Source: Arabidopsis thaliana
Taxonomy: Eukaryota; Streptophyta; Magnoliopsida; Brassicales; Brassicaceae
Reading direction: 5' to 3'
NCBI RefSeq assembly: GCF_000001735.4
Contig: NC_003070.9
Coordinates: forward strand, 27,761,971 to 27,825,970
Length of the DNA: 64,000 nt
Shown: in pieces, positions 1-12,200 of the stretch
Numbering within the stretch: position 1 is the first letter of the stretch
Layout of the letters: every line of letters begins with the position of its first letter
Position numbers and translations under genes: made by a program
The notes under the pieces: model-generated
The model's input: the letters and a program-made list of their open reading frames with translations, nothing else
Database searches by the model: none
Told to the model about the DNA's origin: nothing

Positions 1-1966
1 ACGTCCAAAACAATAGTCATCAAATCTCAGTTTTAAGAAAAATAAAAAGAATATTTAATATTTGGAAGTGTCTACATTATATTTACAACAATATAGATTA
101 AATTTTTGCATCAGCAACTTTGATTGAGGTCAAATAAAGACAAGCAAAGATGATAAACTTGAACAACAACTGGACTTGGACATCAGGAGCAGTGGAAGAA
201 AATGACAAAAATACCCTTCACTTGTTACTATCGAAAGAAAGACATAATGATGTATGTCTCCGAAACGAAACACAACGACAAAGAGAGGTTTTATGCAATT
301 TGTGAAAGAATGTGGATTGTAGACTTTGAAGGGACGTGTTTAATCGTTGAACAACCAAAGATTTTTCTTCCTTTTTTTGTGTGGACTATGTACTTATCTA
401 AACATAGCTTTAATTTCCTTTTATTGAATGAATTATTGCATGAATGACGGTTCCATAGTTCATAGACTGTGATTGATGTTCCCAATTCATTGTAAACATG
501 ATTGGGAAGAACATTTGTGAAACTTCTAAATATCTGTTCTTCTTTTAGCATGTAATAATACTACTAGTTTGTATTACTATTAGTGTTTCTGTTTCATCAT
601 CAATAATATTAAATTTCATTTTCCTTTAGTCCATTTGGTCAAATTTATCCATGGCATGTGTACTCATAAATGGTCAAACTTATAAGAGAAAACTCCAAAA
701 AGTGGAAGTGGATGATCCATGGCATGTGTTGCTCTCAAAATGGTTGTGCCTTAGTCTAGAGCTTTAAAGATGAATTAATCTCAAAATAAATTAGTCGAAA
801 GCAGAAGATAAAACTTGAACATAGAAAAGGAAAAATTATATATAACGAGGAAAAAGAAAAAGGGGAAATAGATGCAATGTATGCATCCATGAAACTAGGG
901 AGGACAGCTTGAAATGGACCATTACATGCCCTAAAGAAGATGGAAATATGTGGGGCTTTTTTCTTCATTTTCATCTTATTGCATATATTTTTATATAAAA
1001 AATACATCAAAATGCCTAATTTTGAATAGTTCAATTGCATAGTGGTTGATTGTTTCTAGTTCTACAGGGATATTACTTTTATTACAACATGGTCTATGAA
1101 AAAAATGATTTACCTTTTGGAAATGATCAACAAATCAATGAATCCAAACTTTCTAAGATATAAGTTTAAAGGTTCTCTTTCATGGTTAGACCTTAGAACA
1201 AATGTTTAACACATTAATCAAAAAAATGAAAAATAATTCAATATATTGTTGAAGGGGATAGTTTTGGGAAACAAATAAATATTTGGGACCAACAAGTATT
1301 CTATTAATAGATTTGGTGATCACATCATTTGGTGGCAGAGAACAAAAATGGGCAAGTTCAAGGATCCAAAAACATTGTGGGAACCACCAACCACCAAAAT
1401 TTTGGAAGTGACTCCATTTGAATGTGGAGGAGTTGTTTAGCTCCTCAAATCTCTGAAGTCTTAACACTTAAGACACTTAACCCACAAAATCTTCAATTCC
1501 ACTTTTAAGTATTCTTAATACTTTCTTAATATTTTAAGTCATATCTACTAAAACAATTGTAGTAACAGTACAGCACCAGAAACATGCAGACGATTTTATT
1601 TTTCTTAGAAAATTTATGATCAAAACATGTATGCAATTACGATTTTCTTCGCATAATTTGTTTTCCTTGGAACAACTGCAATAAAAGAGTGAAAAAAGAG
1701 TCTGCAAAACAACTGTAAGCAAGATTTCGTAACTTTGAAATTCAGGAAGAAAATTGTTACTGAACATTAAATCAAAGAGAACACATAAATTTTCTCCAGG
1801 GGATATGACCAAAGGTATTTAGTGATACCTTGAACTTTGAAAAAATCTAATTACTTTTCTTCTTTTTACAAATTATCCCAAACTTAACTCAGGCCTTACA
1901 TTCAAAGCCAAAACCTGTCTCTTCAAAGTTCTAACATGGAGGAGACCAAGCGATTATCTATGAGAT
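1..1966. other. Intergenic region and ESP1 3' flank
   Basis: AT-rich sequence with no ORF that shows domain-like composition or plausible splice partners. All ORFs here are under 95 codons, low in complexity and without family resemblance. The phrase ATCCATGGCATGTGT occurs twice, near 648 and 714, and carries a CATGTG E-box-like core. Positions from about 1850 to 1966 are likely 3' UTR of the minus-strand ESP1 gene. I see no RNA gene or mobile element. Confidence 0.6.
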
Positions 1967-4358
1967 TCACTGTCGGAGAATCTGTTGAAGCTGAAGGACT
2001 TGGTTTCTCTGTTCTGGTGGCAGCAGATTGATCTGCTCTGGTGTAAGGCTCATCACTTGTTGAAGTAGTGCCTTCTCCATCTCTGCAGATATCTGCACAA
2101 GTAAGAAAAACACAATCATCAGCAAAAAATAACAAAAGCTCTTTGCTCTGTAATCAGAAATTCTCATTTTGAATTCCGGCAAAAGACAACTACAACATCT
2201 ACTGGAAAGGAACGTCGAATTTGATTGATTTGGGGGGGCTAATAAAACTACAGAGTCATCGACATGAATATACATCCTAGCAGTAACAGCGGTTCAATGG
2301 CTGTGCCTTGCAGTTAAAAGATAAATTACCGGTGCAGGGCGAGGTGGTGGGCCACCTCCAGGCCCAACTTGGCTTGGTGGAGGCACCGGTCCTAAGCCTG
2401 GCAGATGAGTAATGTTCGAGCTCTCTGATTGGCCAGCCATCCAAGAAGGACCTCTGTCTTGAGCCATCAGACCTGCTAATTGGTTATTGTTGTAGTCTCC
2501 ACGATATTGACCTCCTCCCTGAAACAATAAACAAGATTACAAGCAGTGAGACCCAAAAGCAAAACCAAAAAGATGTAGAGTTTCCATTTAGATGATTTAT
2601 TAATCTAAAGCAGAACATGATTTTAACGGAATCAGAACTAGAAGTCTAGAAATATGATGATAGCTTGACAATGAAAAAAGATGAGAAGAATTATTGCCAG
2701 AAGAAATCATTTCTCATATCTGATTAAGAATAACAATGATAGATGTTTGAGAGAATTCTCATTAAAGGGTAATCTCTACTCGTTGAAGGTGTAGTGCTCG
2801 GAAGAAAGCACATAGATAAAGCAACATAATTTCATACTCAGTCTGCAAAACATCAAACATATCGCCTAAAGGTCAAAAAGTAAGAGTATCAATACCTGAT
2901 ATGTTGGCTGACTAGGCAGATGTGGCTGTCCCTGCGGGAATTGAGGTCCACCGGAAGCAGGGGGTCTGTTGCCTGACTGCAAAATTGGCTCAAATAACGA
3001 GTTCTAGTCAGTCAAAAACTTCATAATTCACAATGAGGGAAATAAAAGGAAACCGACAATAGCTACTCATAAGTCATAACTCTGACTCACATGATACATG
3101 GGTTGAGAAAGATGCTGAGTAGGTGCGCCATGGTGCTGAAATCCAGTGTTTGGACCAGTTTGAGCTTGTCCATATTGATGATGATATGGTCTAGACTGTT
3201 GCTGTGCCACATGAGGACCTCCACCAGAGTGCATTGGTTGTTGTTGCAACTGAGTGGAGGAAGCTGGTATATCAAGATGATGAAAAGGAGGTTGCTGGGA
3301 TGTTGGATGATGGGAAGCCGGAGGAGGCGCGTTTTGAACTTGAGAAGACTGTGGATGAGACATAGAAGTGACAGCAGGATTCAGATGTCCCTGACGCTGG
3401 GGATGCGAAAAACGAGGCTGTGATTGAGCACTATTTGCAGAAACAGAAGGCGGTGGTGGAGGCATAGGCATTGGTTGTGGTGTTGGGTGTTTTCGAATCG
3501 GGGCTTGTGGCTGCATCGTATTGGCTGGCTCATGTACACTGCCACCGCCTTGGAAAGAAGACATATGAGCTTGAACGTTTGGCTTTGGCGGGATAGATTG
3601 ATGAGATTGTTGAGGTTGTTGTACAGCTTGTGGCTCAACTTTCGGAGTCTAATAGAAACAGATTTTTGTAAAATTTAAGATGCTTGAAATGAAATCTATT
3701 AACAAAATGACTTAAGAGGACGCAAGTACATACCACTTGAGGAGGCTGAACCATTCCGAGCATGATTTGTGCCTGGCATTTCAACAAACATAGCATCATC
3801 ATCACCATATACAAATTCTGAAATCTATTTGTAAATAGAGGCATAAACCTAAAGATTGTTCATATCTGGAAACTAACACAAAACCCTAATTGTTAACCTA
3901 CCTGCTTCTTCAACAATACTAAACCCAAACTAGTCCAATCAATTTACTCAAGTAAGAAGCTCCAAATCAGAATTCCTCATTGCTTATAAGACCACACGGA
4001 TTGCAGATTTAGAAGATGGAAAAGATTAGCGAAGTGAAGAAGAACCTGGAAAAGAGCCTTCGTCAAAAGAGGGTTCCGAATCAGAATCTCCCTCGCTTGT
4101 TGATGGTTTTGATCAATCAACGTCTGCACAATTAGATTCGACTGATCAAAAAAACAGAATTCGAAAAAAAGAAGAAGAAATCAATTGTTCTCTATTCAAA
4201 TCCGTAAAGGATAGTGTTATAGCTGATAATCGGAAAAGTATAGAAAAGAAAGAAGAGAGAACCTTCATTTGAGACATAATATCATAGAGCTGACTTTTAG
4301 TCATTCCGGCGAGATTTGCCGGTAAACCTCCGTCTCCGCCGATCTGCTTACCCGCCAT
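1967..4358 (-). CDS. ESP1: ESP1-like CstF64-related protein (At1g73840)
   Basis: Predicted 394-residue protein in seven exons: 4263-4358, 4046-4141, 3734-3772, 3091-3648, 2896-2976, 2330-2518 and 1967-2092, all in phase. The N-terminal ~75 residues resemble the hinge of the cleavage-stimulation factor CstF64 (motifs [15 protein letters not shown] and [15 protein letters not shown]). The middle is rich in Pro, Gln, His and Gly. The last ~40 residues match the CstF64 C-terminal domain ([15 protein letters not shown]). No RNA-recognition motif is present, unlike canonical CstF64. The known Arabidopsis ESP1 acts in mRNA 3'-end processing, and its loss enhances RNA silencing; that role is family knowledge. 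The start is the first ATG after a promoter bearing three site II motifs. Confidence 0.93.
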
Positions 4359-4433
4359 GGTTCTCGTCGGTAATCGCTACCGAGCTTAACCTGTGTGTTA
4401 AAGACGCAACACAAGAGTACTTGTGAACAAACC

Positions 4434-4477
4434 TGGGCCAAGTATAATACGGGCCCAATTAGTATAATTCCGGCCCA
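4434..4477. promoter_or_regulatory. Site II (TGGGCC/GGCCCA) cluster upstream of ESP1
   Basis: Three TGGGCC/GGCCCA elements lie at 4434-4439, 4451-4457 and 4472-4477, 76-119 bp upstream of the ESP1 start codon. Such clusters are typical of TCP-bound promoters of plant housekeeping and ribosome-related genes. They may also influence the divergent gene that starts at 5405. Confidence 0.6.
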
Positions 4478-5404
4478 TTTAAAATTCTAGACTTATTAGT
4501 CTATGGCGCCTGTAGATCAACTCTTTTTTTGGTCAAAAATTTACCATTTTTCTCAAAACAAAACACAACAATAAAATATAGAGATGCATTAGATATGTAC
4601 GTTAAATATATTTATATGAAATTATTAATATGTTTCTTTACATGTACCATGTTAATTGTACACGTAACATGCATGTATATTGTATAATATGTCTTTTGGA
4701 AAAGCAAAAGCTTATAAACACAAGTTTACATTAGAGAGAAGCGTGTGACACGGTTTTGGCCTCTTCACTTTCTTGTTGCTCCAGAAATCTTCTTTTTATC
4801 TTGTCTCCATCCATAATTTTCATACGAAGATAGTTTTCTTTATTTCATCCATAATATTCAATATATATTGGATTCTTGCCTTTGGTAAGTCGGTAAACAT
4901 CATCAACTTTATTTTTATTCTTTCAGGTAAAAATAGAGTCTTCCACTACATTCATCTTCCACAAGTTTTGCTAATTTTAAGTTTTGGGTAAGAATAACTA
5001 ACCCATGTATATTTCACAATTCATTCATAACAAATCAAATGATTATGAGATATACTTATGGGTTATATATCTCAAGGGATTCAGTGATCTTTAAACTTGG
5101 CACTTGGTATAATTTCAGCATGCCCTTTAAAGAATGAGTAGGCGTATAATCTTGTCTCAAGAAAATTATAAGAAGTCCAAATTTATAAACATGTATTGAG
5201 ACAATTAAAAGATTAGAATTAAAAAAAAGAAAAAAAAAAGAAAAAGAGACGCACTCAACTCAACTTTCTATTTTTTATTTTTGTAAAACTACAAACTTTG
5301 CTTTTGATTTTGTAGCCGAGGTAGTCTCTCTCTCTCCATTTGATAGGAAGAAGAAGAAAGATACAAAAAGATAAAAGAAAGAGAGAAAAAGAGTTTTAAT
5401 TAAA
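4478..5404. other. Divergent intergenic region ESP1 / At1g73850
   Basis: AT-rich spacer between two divergent genes. A CT-rich tract (TCTCTCTCTC) near 5324 and a GA-rich stretch at about 5340-5395 precede the plus-strand start and probably form its 5' UTR. No coding sequence is supported. Confidence 0.5.
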
Positions 5405-5593
5405 ATGCAATGTTATACAAATGAAGAAGCACTAGCAAGTCTCTTCATCAATGTCTCAACATCTTTCTTTCTTCTCCTCATCCTCCTCTACTCCGCCGTC
5501 TCCCTCCTAATCAAGCTTCTCCACTTCATCGGCGGCTACCCTCTCCTCCAAAGGTCTCTATCTATACATGCTTATATGCTCACCTTACTCTAT

Positions 5594-5635
<42 letters not shown>

Positions 5636-8416
5636 GATACTAAGTTTCATTTTCCCTTGTTTTCGGATTTTAGCATATTGCTTAGTTTTATATTGAAGAT
5701 CTTTTAAATTCTGCAATGTTTTGTAGAGTAGTTTCATATTTACGTGTTTCCGGAAGTTAGCATATATACAGCTAAAAATAAAGTAAATGGTTGCTTTTGA
5801 TGAGTTTTTCATATAGTTCTGAAAAGTGATAAAAAAAACAATCGGTAAACATTATTGTTCTCAGTTGGGACAAATCTTAATAGTTTTCTTATTATGTAGG
5901 AATGAAGATGAATATGATTCCGCGGCATGGTATTCCGAAGAAGAGGAGGAAGAGGAAGAAGAAGGGGAAGAACTCAAGATGTCGTGTAACTCAAGTTACC
6001 ATGTGATATCTAGAGATCCAAATCCGGATTTGATAGCTGATATAGCAGACGACGGAGAATCTTTAGTGTTTTACAATAATATTTCTCAAGGAGGAGTAAA
6101 TAATCAACACACGAAGGAGTTCAATAATGTCTATCAAACTCATGAACACGAAGAAGAGGAAGAAGATGATCAAGATTCTAACACTTCTTCTACAGAGGAG
6201 CACTTTTCTTCTGCCAATGTTTCTCCTTATCGCAGTGAATCATCAATAGAAGAGGAAGATGATGGCGTTGAAGATCTTCCTGACGATCGTTATGATGATG
6301 ATGACGAAGATGAAGAGGTAGGAGGAGTGTCACGATACGACGTCGTTGAGGATTTGGTTCGTAAGCAACCAAATACTACTAGTACTCGTGGTCCCTCTCG
6401 TTTCCAAAGTGGTTTGGTGTTCAATGACAAAAGTTACAATGGTATTATGATTTCTACTCCTCACCTCTTCACATGTTTATTTTTCATTCTTCACATGCAA
6501 ATCAAAAGTAGTTTTCTTTCTACAAATAACCAAAATTAACACGGTTTCATTTTTTATTTAATAATCAGTGAAATAAAAATCTGAAACGACAAGTCTTATA
6601 TCCGAATTTAATTATTAGGTATTAGTATATTCATGTGACGCTTATGATGAAATATTCTTCATAGTTAAAAATATATATATATACACATGACAATAATTAA
6701 AATTATGATTTAAAATCAATGATAAACCGGTTGAGCTAAAAATATGTGGATTGCTTTGCTCTTTGGCTATAGCAAGAGAGTTTGTGTCCAATGGAGGAAT
6801 CAAGAATGATGTCGACGAGATACAGCCATCATCGGGCTTTGACATGAGAGAGATAAAAGCAGAGGAATTAGAGGAAGAAGAAGAAGAAGAGAGAGGACAA
6901 ATATTCGGAGAGTCATGCACGAATGGGTCAACGTCGAAAAGCTCATCGGAATGGAGAAACTCTGTCAAAACTGACGACCCTTTCTCAACGTCCTCTCGCC
7001 GGAGTTGCCCTAAATGGGAATCTTACACCGTCTTCCAAAAGTACGACGAAGAAATGACTTTTCTCACTAGAATCTCTGCTCAAAAGCTTCACGAAGCAGG
7101 TGAAAATCATCATATATTATACAGTAAATATTGAAAAGAGTGTTCAATATATAGGTTTTGGTTTGTATTTTATTTTCTAATTTTTGTCTATTTATAGAAT
7201 CTTTGAAGTCAATTATGGTGGAGCCAAGATCTATCTCGGAGAGGATCGTTCACAAGTTATCATCAAACGGTCACAAGAAAAAACAAAAACAATATCCAGG
7301 CAGCAATGGGTCGAGACCAAACCCTTACGTGGAACTAGAATCCGCTTACGTGGCACAGATATGTCTAACATGGGAAGCTCTAAGTTGGAACTACAAAAAC
7401 TTCGAGAGAAAAAGATCAACCACGCAACGAAGCTTCAACGACGTAGGATGTCCCGCCGGAATCGCCGACCAATTCCGTACGTTTCACATTCTTTTACAAA
7501 GATACGTAGAAAATGAACCTTATGAACATGGAAGAAGACCAGAGATTTATGCTCGCATGCGAACTCTTGCTCCTAAATTGCTTCTTGTTCCTGAATACCA
7601 AGGTAATCATTGAGGGTATGTTGGTATATACGGTAACTATATATTCTAGGTAAGATTTGGTAAATTTTTAATTTGTTTGGATATGTAGATTATGAGGAAG
7701 AGGAGGAGAAGGAAGACGAGAACGAAGAGGGTTTCAGGTCGAGGATATCGTCAGCTTCGTTCTTGATGATAATGGAGGAATGCATAAGAACATTCATGAA
7801 TTTTCTCCAAGCGGATAAAGAAAAGCCTTGTCAGAAGATCATCAAAGCCTTTTTTGGGAGAAGTAAACGAGGCCCCGTTGATCCAACCCTTGTACATCTC
7901 ATGAAGAAAGTCAACACAAAGGTCAATATATATAAATTATATGACTACTTCAACTTCCACATCTTCTACTACTTTATGCATGACTCACTTCTCAAAACAA
8001 TGAAAAATAGTCTTACTTAACCAAGACATGTAGTGTAGTGGTTTTTATTAGTATTAAAGTTTTCTAAGTTTTATCATTATTAAATAATGTCTTTTACTCA
8101 CTTTTTTTGTGAGTAGTATTCTAATATTATTAACAACATTATGTTGATATATAATGGTGAACAGAAAAAGACGAAGCTGAAAGAGATGCGTCGAGGAGGG
8201 AAATACATGAGGAAGAAGAAGATGAGTATAGAGGAGGAAATGGAGATATTGATGGGATTAATAGATTTGAAAGTGGTTTCAAGAGTGTTAAGGATGAATG
8301 AAATGAACGAAGAGAATTTGCATTGGTGTGAAGAGAAGATGAGCAAAGTTAAAATTATTCAAGGTGGAAAGGTGCTTCAAAGAGATTCCACTCCACTTTT
8401 CTTTCCTCCACATTGA
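5405..8416 (+). CDS. DUF1666 protein, acidic, membrane-anchored (At1g73850)
   Basis: Six exons join in phase to 635 residues: 5405-5553, 5900-6441, 6773-7099, 7198-7602, 7689-7921 and 8165-8416. Residues ~12-42 form one strong hydrophobic segment, likely a membrane anchor. Exons 2 and 3 hold long Asp/Glu runs. Exons 4 to 6 form the conserved part, with motifs such as YVAQICLTWEALSWNY, RYVENEPYEHGRRPEIYARMR and a Cys-containing helix EECIRTFMNFLQADKEKP, which I recognise as the plant DUF1666 family of unknown function. The start of exon 3 is the least certain boundary: the chosen TATAG acceptor preserves phase and gives AREFVSNGG. No biochemical function is known to me. Confidence 0.85.
5602..5629. 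repeat. (AT)14 microsatellite in intron 1 of At1g73850
   Basis: An uninterrupted AT dinucleotide run of 28 bases, flanked by ACACACAC upstream and GTATATG downstream, inside the first intron. It is a likely length-polymorphic site. Confidence 0.9.
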
Positions 8417-9217
8417 CCCCACTATTCTAATCTAATCTCTGAATATACCCTTTATTCTTTCCCCACCCACATCCTTCTTCTTCTTCATATTTTATTTTCC
8501 TGTTTTTACACCTCATATTGTAGCCTGTAGGAGATCTTTTAGACAAGACCCACCAAATAAAGAGAACCATAAAGTTTTAATATCGAATAAATAGATAGGG
8601 ATATACTGTAGATTGCTTTAGTTCTTTATACTTTATACTTTGTCTTTGTTTTTCCTTTTCTTGCTCTCTATATCTTTCTACTTTTTAGTTTATTAGCTAT
8701 TAAGTTTCAGGCTTTATTGGGAGGTTAGGTGACTCATACACTCAAGGAATCACAACATTAGGTATAAACTTTTAAGGAGGATAAATCAAATTATTTGTTC
8801 CATACTAATGATGGGAATGGATTTTTTTAGGTTGTGATTGGGGTAATATAACAAAATAAAATATTGTGGAATAACACTATATATGTTTATTAAATTTACG
8901 GAATCACAAAATAGTTTAATATAATTGCACAGTCGTATGATTTGTTAATCTAGAAATTACCAACCATACCTTAAAAATATGTAATAAAAAAAAAAACTCG
9001 ATAAAGAGAAGCCGTGACCCGTGAGAATAATAAGATTTATGTATGTATTTACAAAATTCTGTACACAAATTAACATGAAAATATTGCAAAACTTCTAGTC
9101 CCAAACGAAGCCATATATTAGAGATTTAGGGGAAATAAGTACGTAAAGTTTTGTGAAACAAAAAAGTTGATATATTTGCAGTGAATTACGTGTAATGTAT
9201 GAGTAAAAAAACGTGAT
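8417..9217. other. Convergent intergenic region
   Basis: Lies between the stop codons of the plus-strand DUF1666 gene and the minus-strand kinesin. It is AT-rich, presumably 3' UTRs and terminators of both genes. No ORF of interest and no RNA gene seen. Confidence 0.6.
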
Positions 9218-12200
9218 TTACGCCCACCGTTTTGAAGACTTTGCCAAACTTGATGTACTTCCCGTCTTCTTAATGCCTGCAAAAACATCATCGATTAGAC
9301 AAAAGTCACAAAACTCTTTATTATTAATCTGATGATTGAACCTACTTTACACTAATCAATGCTTTTAAAAAATCTTCAAAACCTATAGGTTTTAAGTTTG
9401 CTTACTTGATGACGCTAAGCCTTTACTTGATGATGTCAAGCCCGTGACCTTAGCAACGGTCGATGTTGTTCTTGTAGCTACTTTCCGAAGTTTATCGAGT
9501 GGCCGTGTTACACTCGTAGATGATTTTGCAGTCACCGACTTAGCTCTGCAATTCCAATACTTAAAACGTTAAAAGAAGAAAAGATATATCTTTTAAAACC
9601 ACAAGAACAAGATGAAGATGTGGTTTTAAACCTGTCTGAAATTCTGGGTGGTCTTTTGGTAACATCAATGGATCCTTGTGTTCCCATAGATGCAGCATCA
9701 GACGTAATCTCGCTTAGTCTCTCGTCGTACTCTGCCTCGGCAGAGGATGCTAAACTTTCGCCGTCAGTAACAGAGTATCTTGATTGTGATGAATATTCTC
9801 CTGTATCTGAGTTTATGTCATCTGTATGTCCTATGCTTTTTCTTCTCATCATTGATTTCTGAAGTCTCTGAGGCTGATGCTGAAGTCTCTCTATCTCTTC
9901 GTCTTTTCTCGCTATGGTGTCCTTAAGGGACGCTAACTGTAAAAGCAACAAATGATTCATTCTATCTTTAGGTTAATGGTAAGAGAGATCAGAGGGAGAG
10001 AGAGGGGAGATAAAGTGTCTGTTTACCTGTTCCATCAAGTCTCGAACATCTTTACCTTCTTTACTTGTCTTTGCAGCACCAAGTTCGACTCCAGAGACAC
10101 GCTCTGCAAATTTCAAGGTACTCATTGACTCTGAGTATGAAGTAGCGTCAGGGTTGAGTTGCACAAACATTAGTGTCTTTGCTCGTCCTCCTATAAGCCA
10201 CATCACATAGAAACAAAAGTTATGATATTTCTTATTCATGAATGTGGTTATCATATATAAAGTTCACTAACCAAGAGAGGTTTGGAGAAGCTGTGTTAGC
10301 TTGCTGTTTCTGTATGGTACATGAGAACTCTTTGAAGCGAGAGAGAATATCACATCTCCAAGAGATGAGAGCGACTTGTTTATATGTTGTGCTTCTCTTA
10401 GTCTGTCTCCTGTAACTTCAGAGCGATCTACTCTCTCACTTCCTGCCAGATCCACCAAATGAAGATTACCGTATAGCACGGAACCGGTCTTTAAATCTTT
10501 ACCGCGAACGTGAACAGTGACAATGCTGCATAAGAAAACATATAGATTCAGTGTAAAAACCTGGAGGGCTGTTGAAAACACATATTTGTTTTGGTTCTAG
10601 AGGATGAATATGAAGGAGAACCTATGTGAACGACTACTTCTTTCATTCAAGGCAGTAGAACCAACGGCTCGATTCTGTAGTCCAATGTCCATCAATGTAA
10701 TCACATCTGAAGTTGATGTCACAGGATACATGCTTGCGTCAGGCACAGCCAGGCCATTTTGTTGAGTTGTAGAAAGGATCCCTAGTGTTGTGTGAAGGTC
10801 AAGGAAAACAAAAAGGAATGGCTACAATAACACTAGCAATGAGAAAACAAAAAGACAAAACCAGGATTTAAAACAAAGGGATATTTCTTTTGAGAATTGT
10901 CATCAGACAGCAGATCGAGCACTTGTTCATTATATATCTCCACCATTTGCACCCCGACTTCATACGATATGTTTCCCTTTCTGGACTGAGAGATTTTAAA
11001 AAGATCATTGAGAGCGCGATAATTTACTCCCCAGTCTTCTTCACTTGATCCATCTGGACCAGTCTGAAAGAAAGGGAACGAAGGTAAAAGCGCATCAGCG
11101 TTATTCCTATGAAATCTTACTCTCAGAAACAACAGTGAATACATACCATTGTATAAGTTTTCCCTGATCCTGTCTGGCCATATGCAAATATACAAACATT
11201 GTACCCATCAAGTACTGACCTAACCAGCGGTCTTATGTCTGAAAAGACGTCAGCTGCAAGAATCCAAAATATCAAATGAACTTGGTGATATCAATATAAT
11301 ATTATTTCTCGAGATGTACCATGAATTCTCGCATAGATCACACAAAACAGAACTGAAAAGCATAAGGATATATAACAGAACCGGTAACAGATGAACACAC
11401 CTTGTGAAGCAGTTGGACTATACACCTTGTTGAACTTAAACTGGCGAAGACCGTCTTTCCCGGGTCTAGTTGGATTGGTAACTACTAATTCTCCATCTTC
11501 ACCGACATACTCGACCACTGTGTTTGCTGCACCCTGTGCAGGAAGGAAAGGCCTCACCCGGCAAAACACTCTGATGTTTCCTGCAAGTCATAACTATAGA
11601 ATTTATGGGCTGCATAAGTTTTGAAAATACACATCTGAACAAATACTGAACATGATCCTCAGTACCTTTTAGCTCCTGAAGCTCGTTGAAAAGCTTCCGG
11701 TTTTCAGTTAGTACAGCGTGATAGTTTTCAGCAGCATTGCTAAGTTCAATCAGTTTCTTTCCTGAAGAGACAGATTTTAATTTATAAACACTACAAAAAT
11801 TGCAAGGTCATGAAAGGTTTGTCATGACTACAAAAGCATCACTTAGATCATTCTCACCTAGTTGGCTGAACTGGTCTGTATAGTTCTCTTGTACCTTCAG
11901 TATTTCTTGCTTGATGGATCTTGAATAGGACCTCAACTCCTGCGATTCAGCATAATTAGCCAACTGTCGATTATAAAATGATTATTTTAGCACAGTATGT
12001 ATATATGGTTATCATACCAGTAGTGCCTGAGACTGGTTATCAATAAAGCTTTTATAGGAAAGTTCTTTCTGACTCCATCTTTGGTGGTTGGACTCAGACT
12101 TTTTCTCCATTTCTCTGACTTTAGTCTTCCACATTACGAGGTTTTGTTCAAGCTCTTGGATCTTTCCTTCAAGGCTTGTATTAGCAGTTTTTGTTTCTTT

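Noticed and set aside
1-1966. Short ORFs and the twice-occurring ATCCATGGCATGTGT
   Set aside because: ORFs lack homology-like features; the repeat is too short and only twice present to call a mobile element or regulatory module.
3091-3678. Plus-strand ORFs of 84-110 codons opposite ESP1
   Set aside because: Low-complexity antisense of the Pro/Gln-rich ESP1 exon 4.
7184-7516. 110-codon ORF in an alternative frame of At1g73850 exon 4
   Set aside because: Frame-shifted shadow of the DUF1666 exon; the main frame joins in phase to its neighbours.
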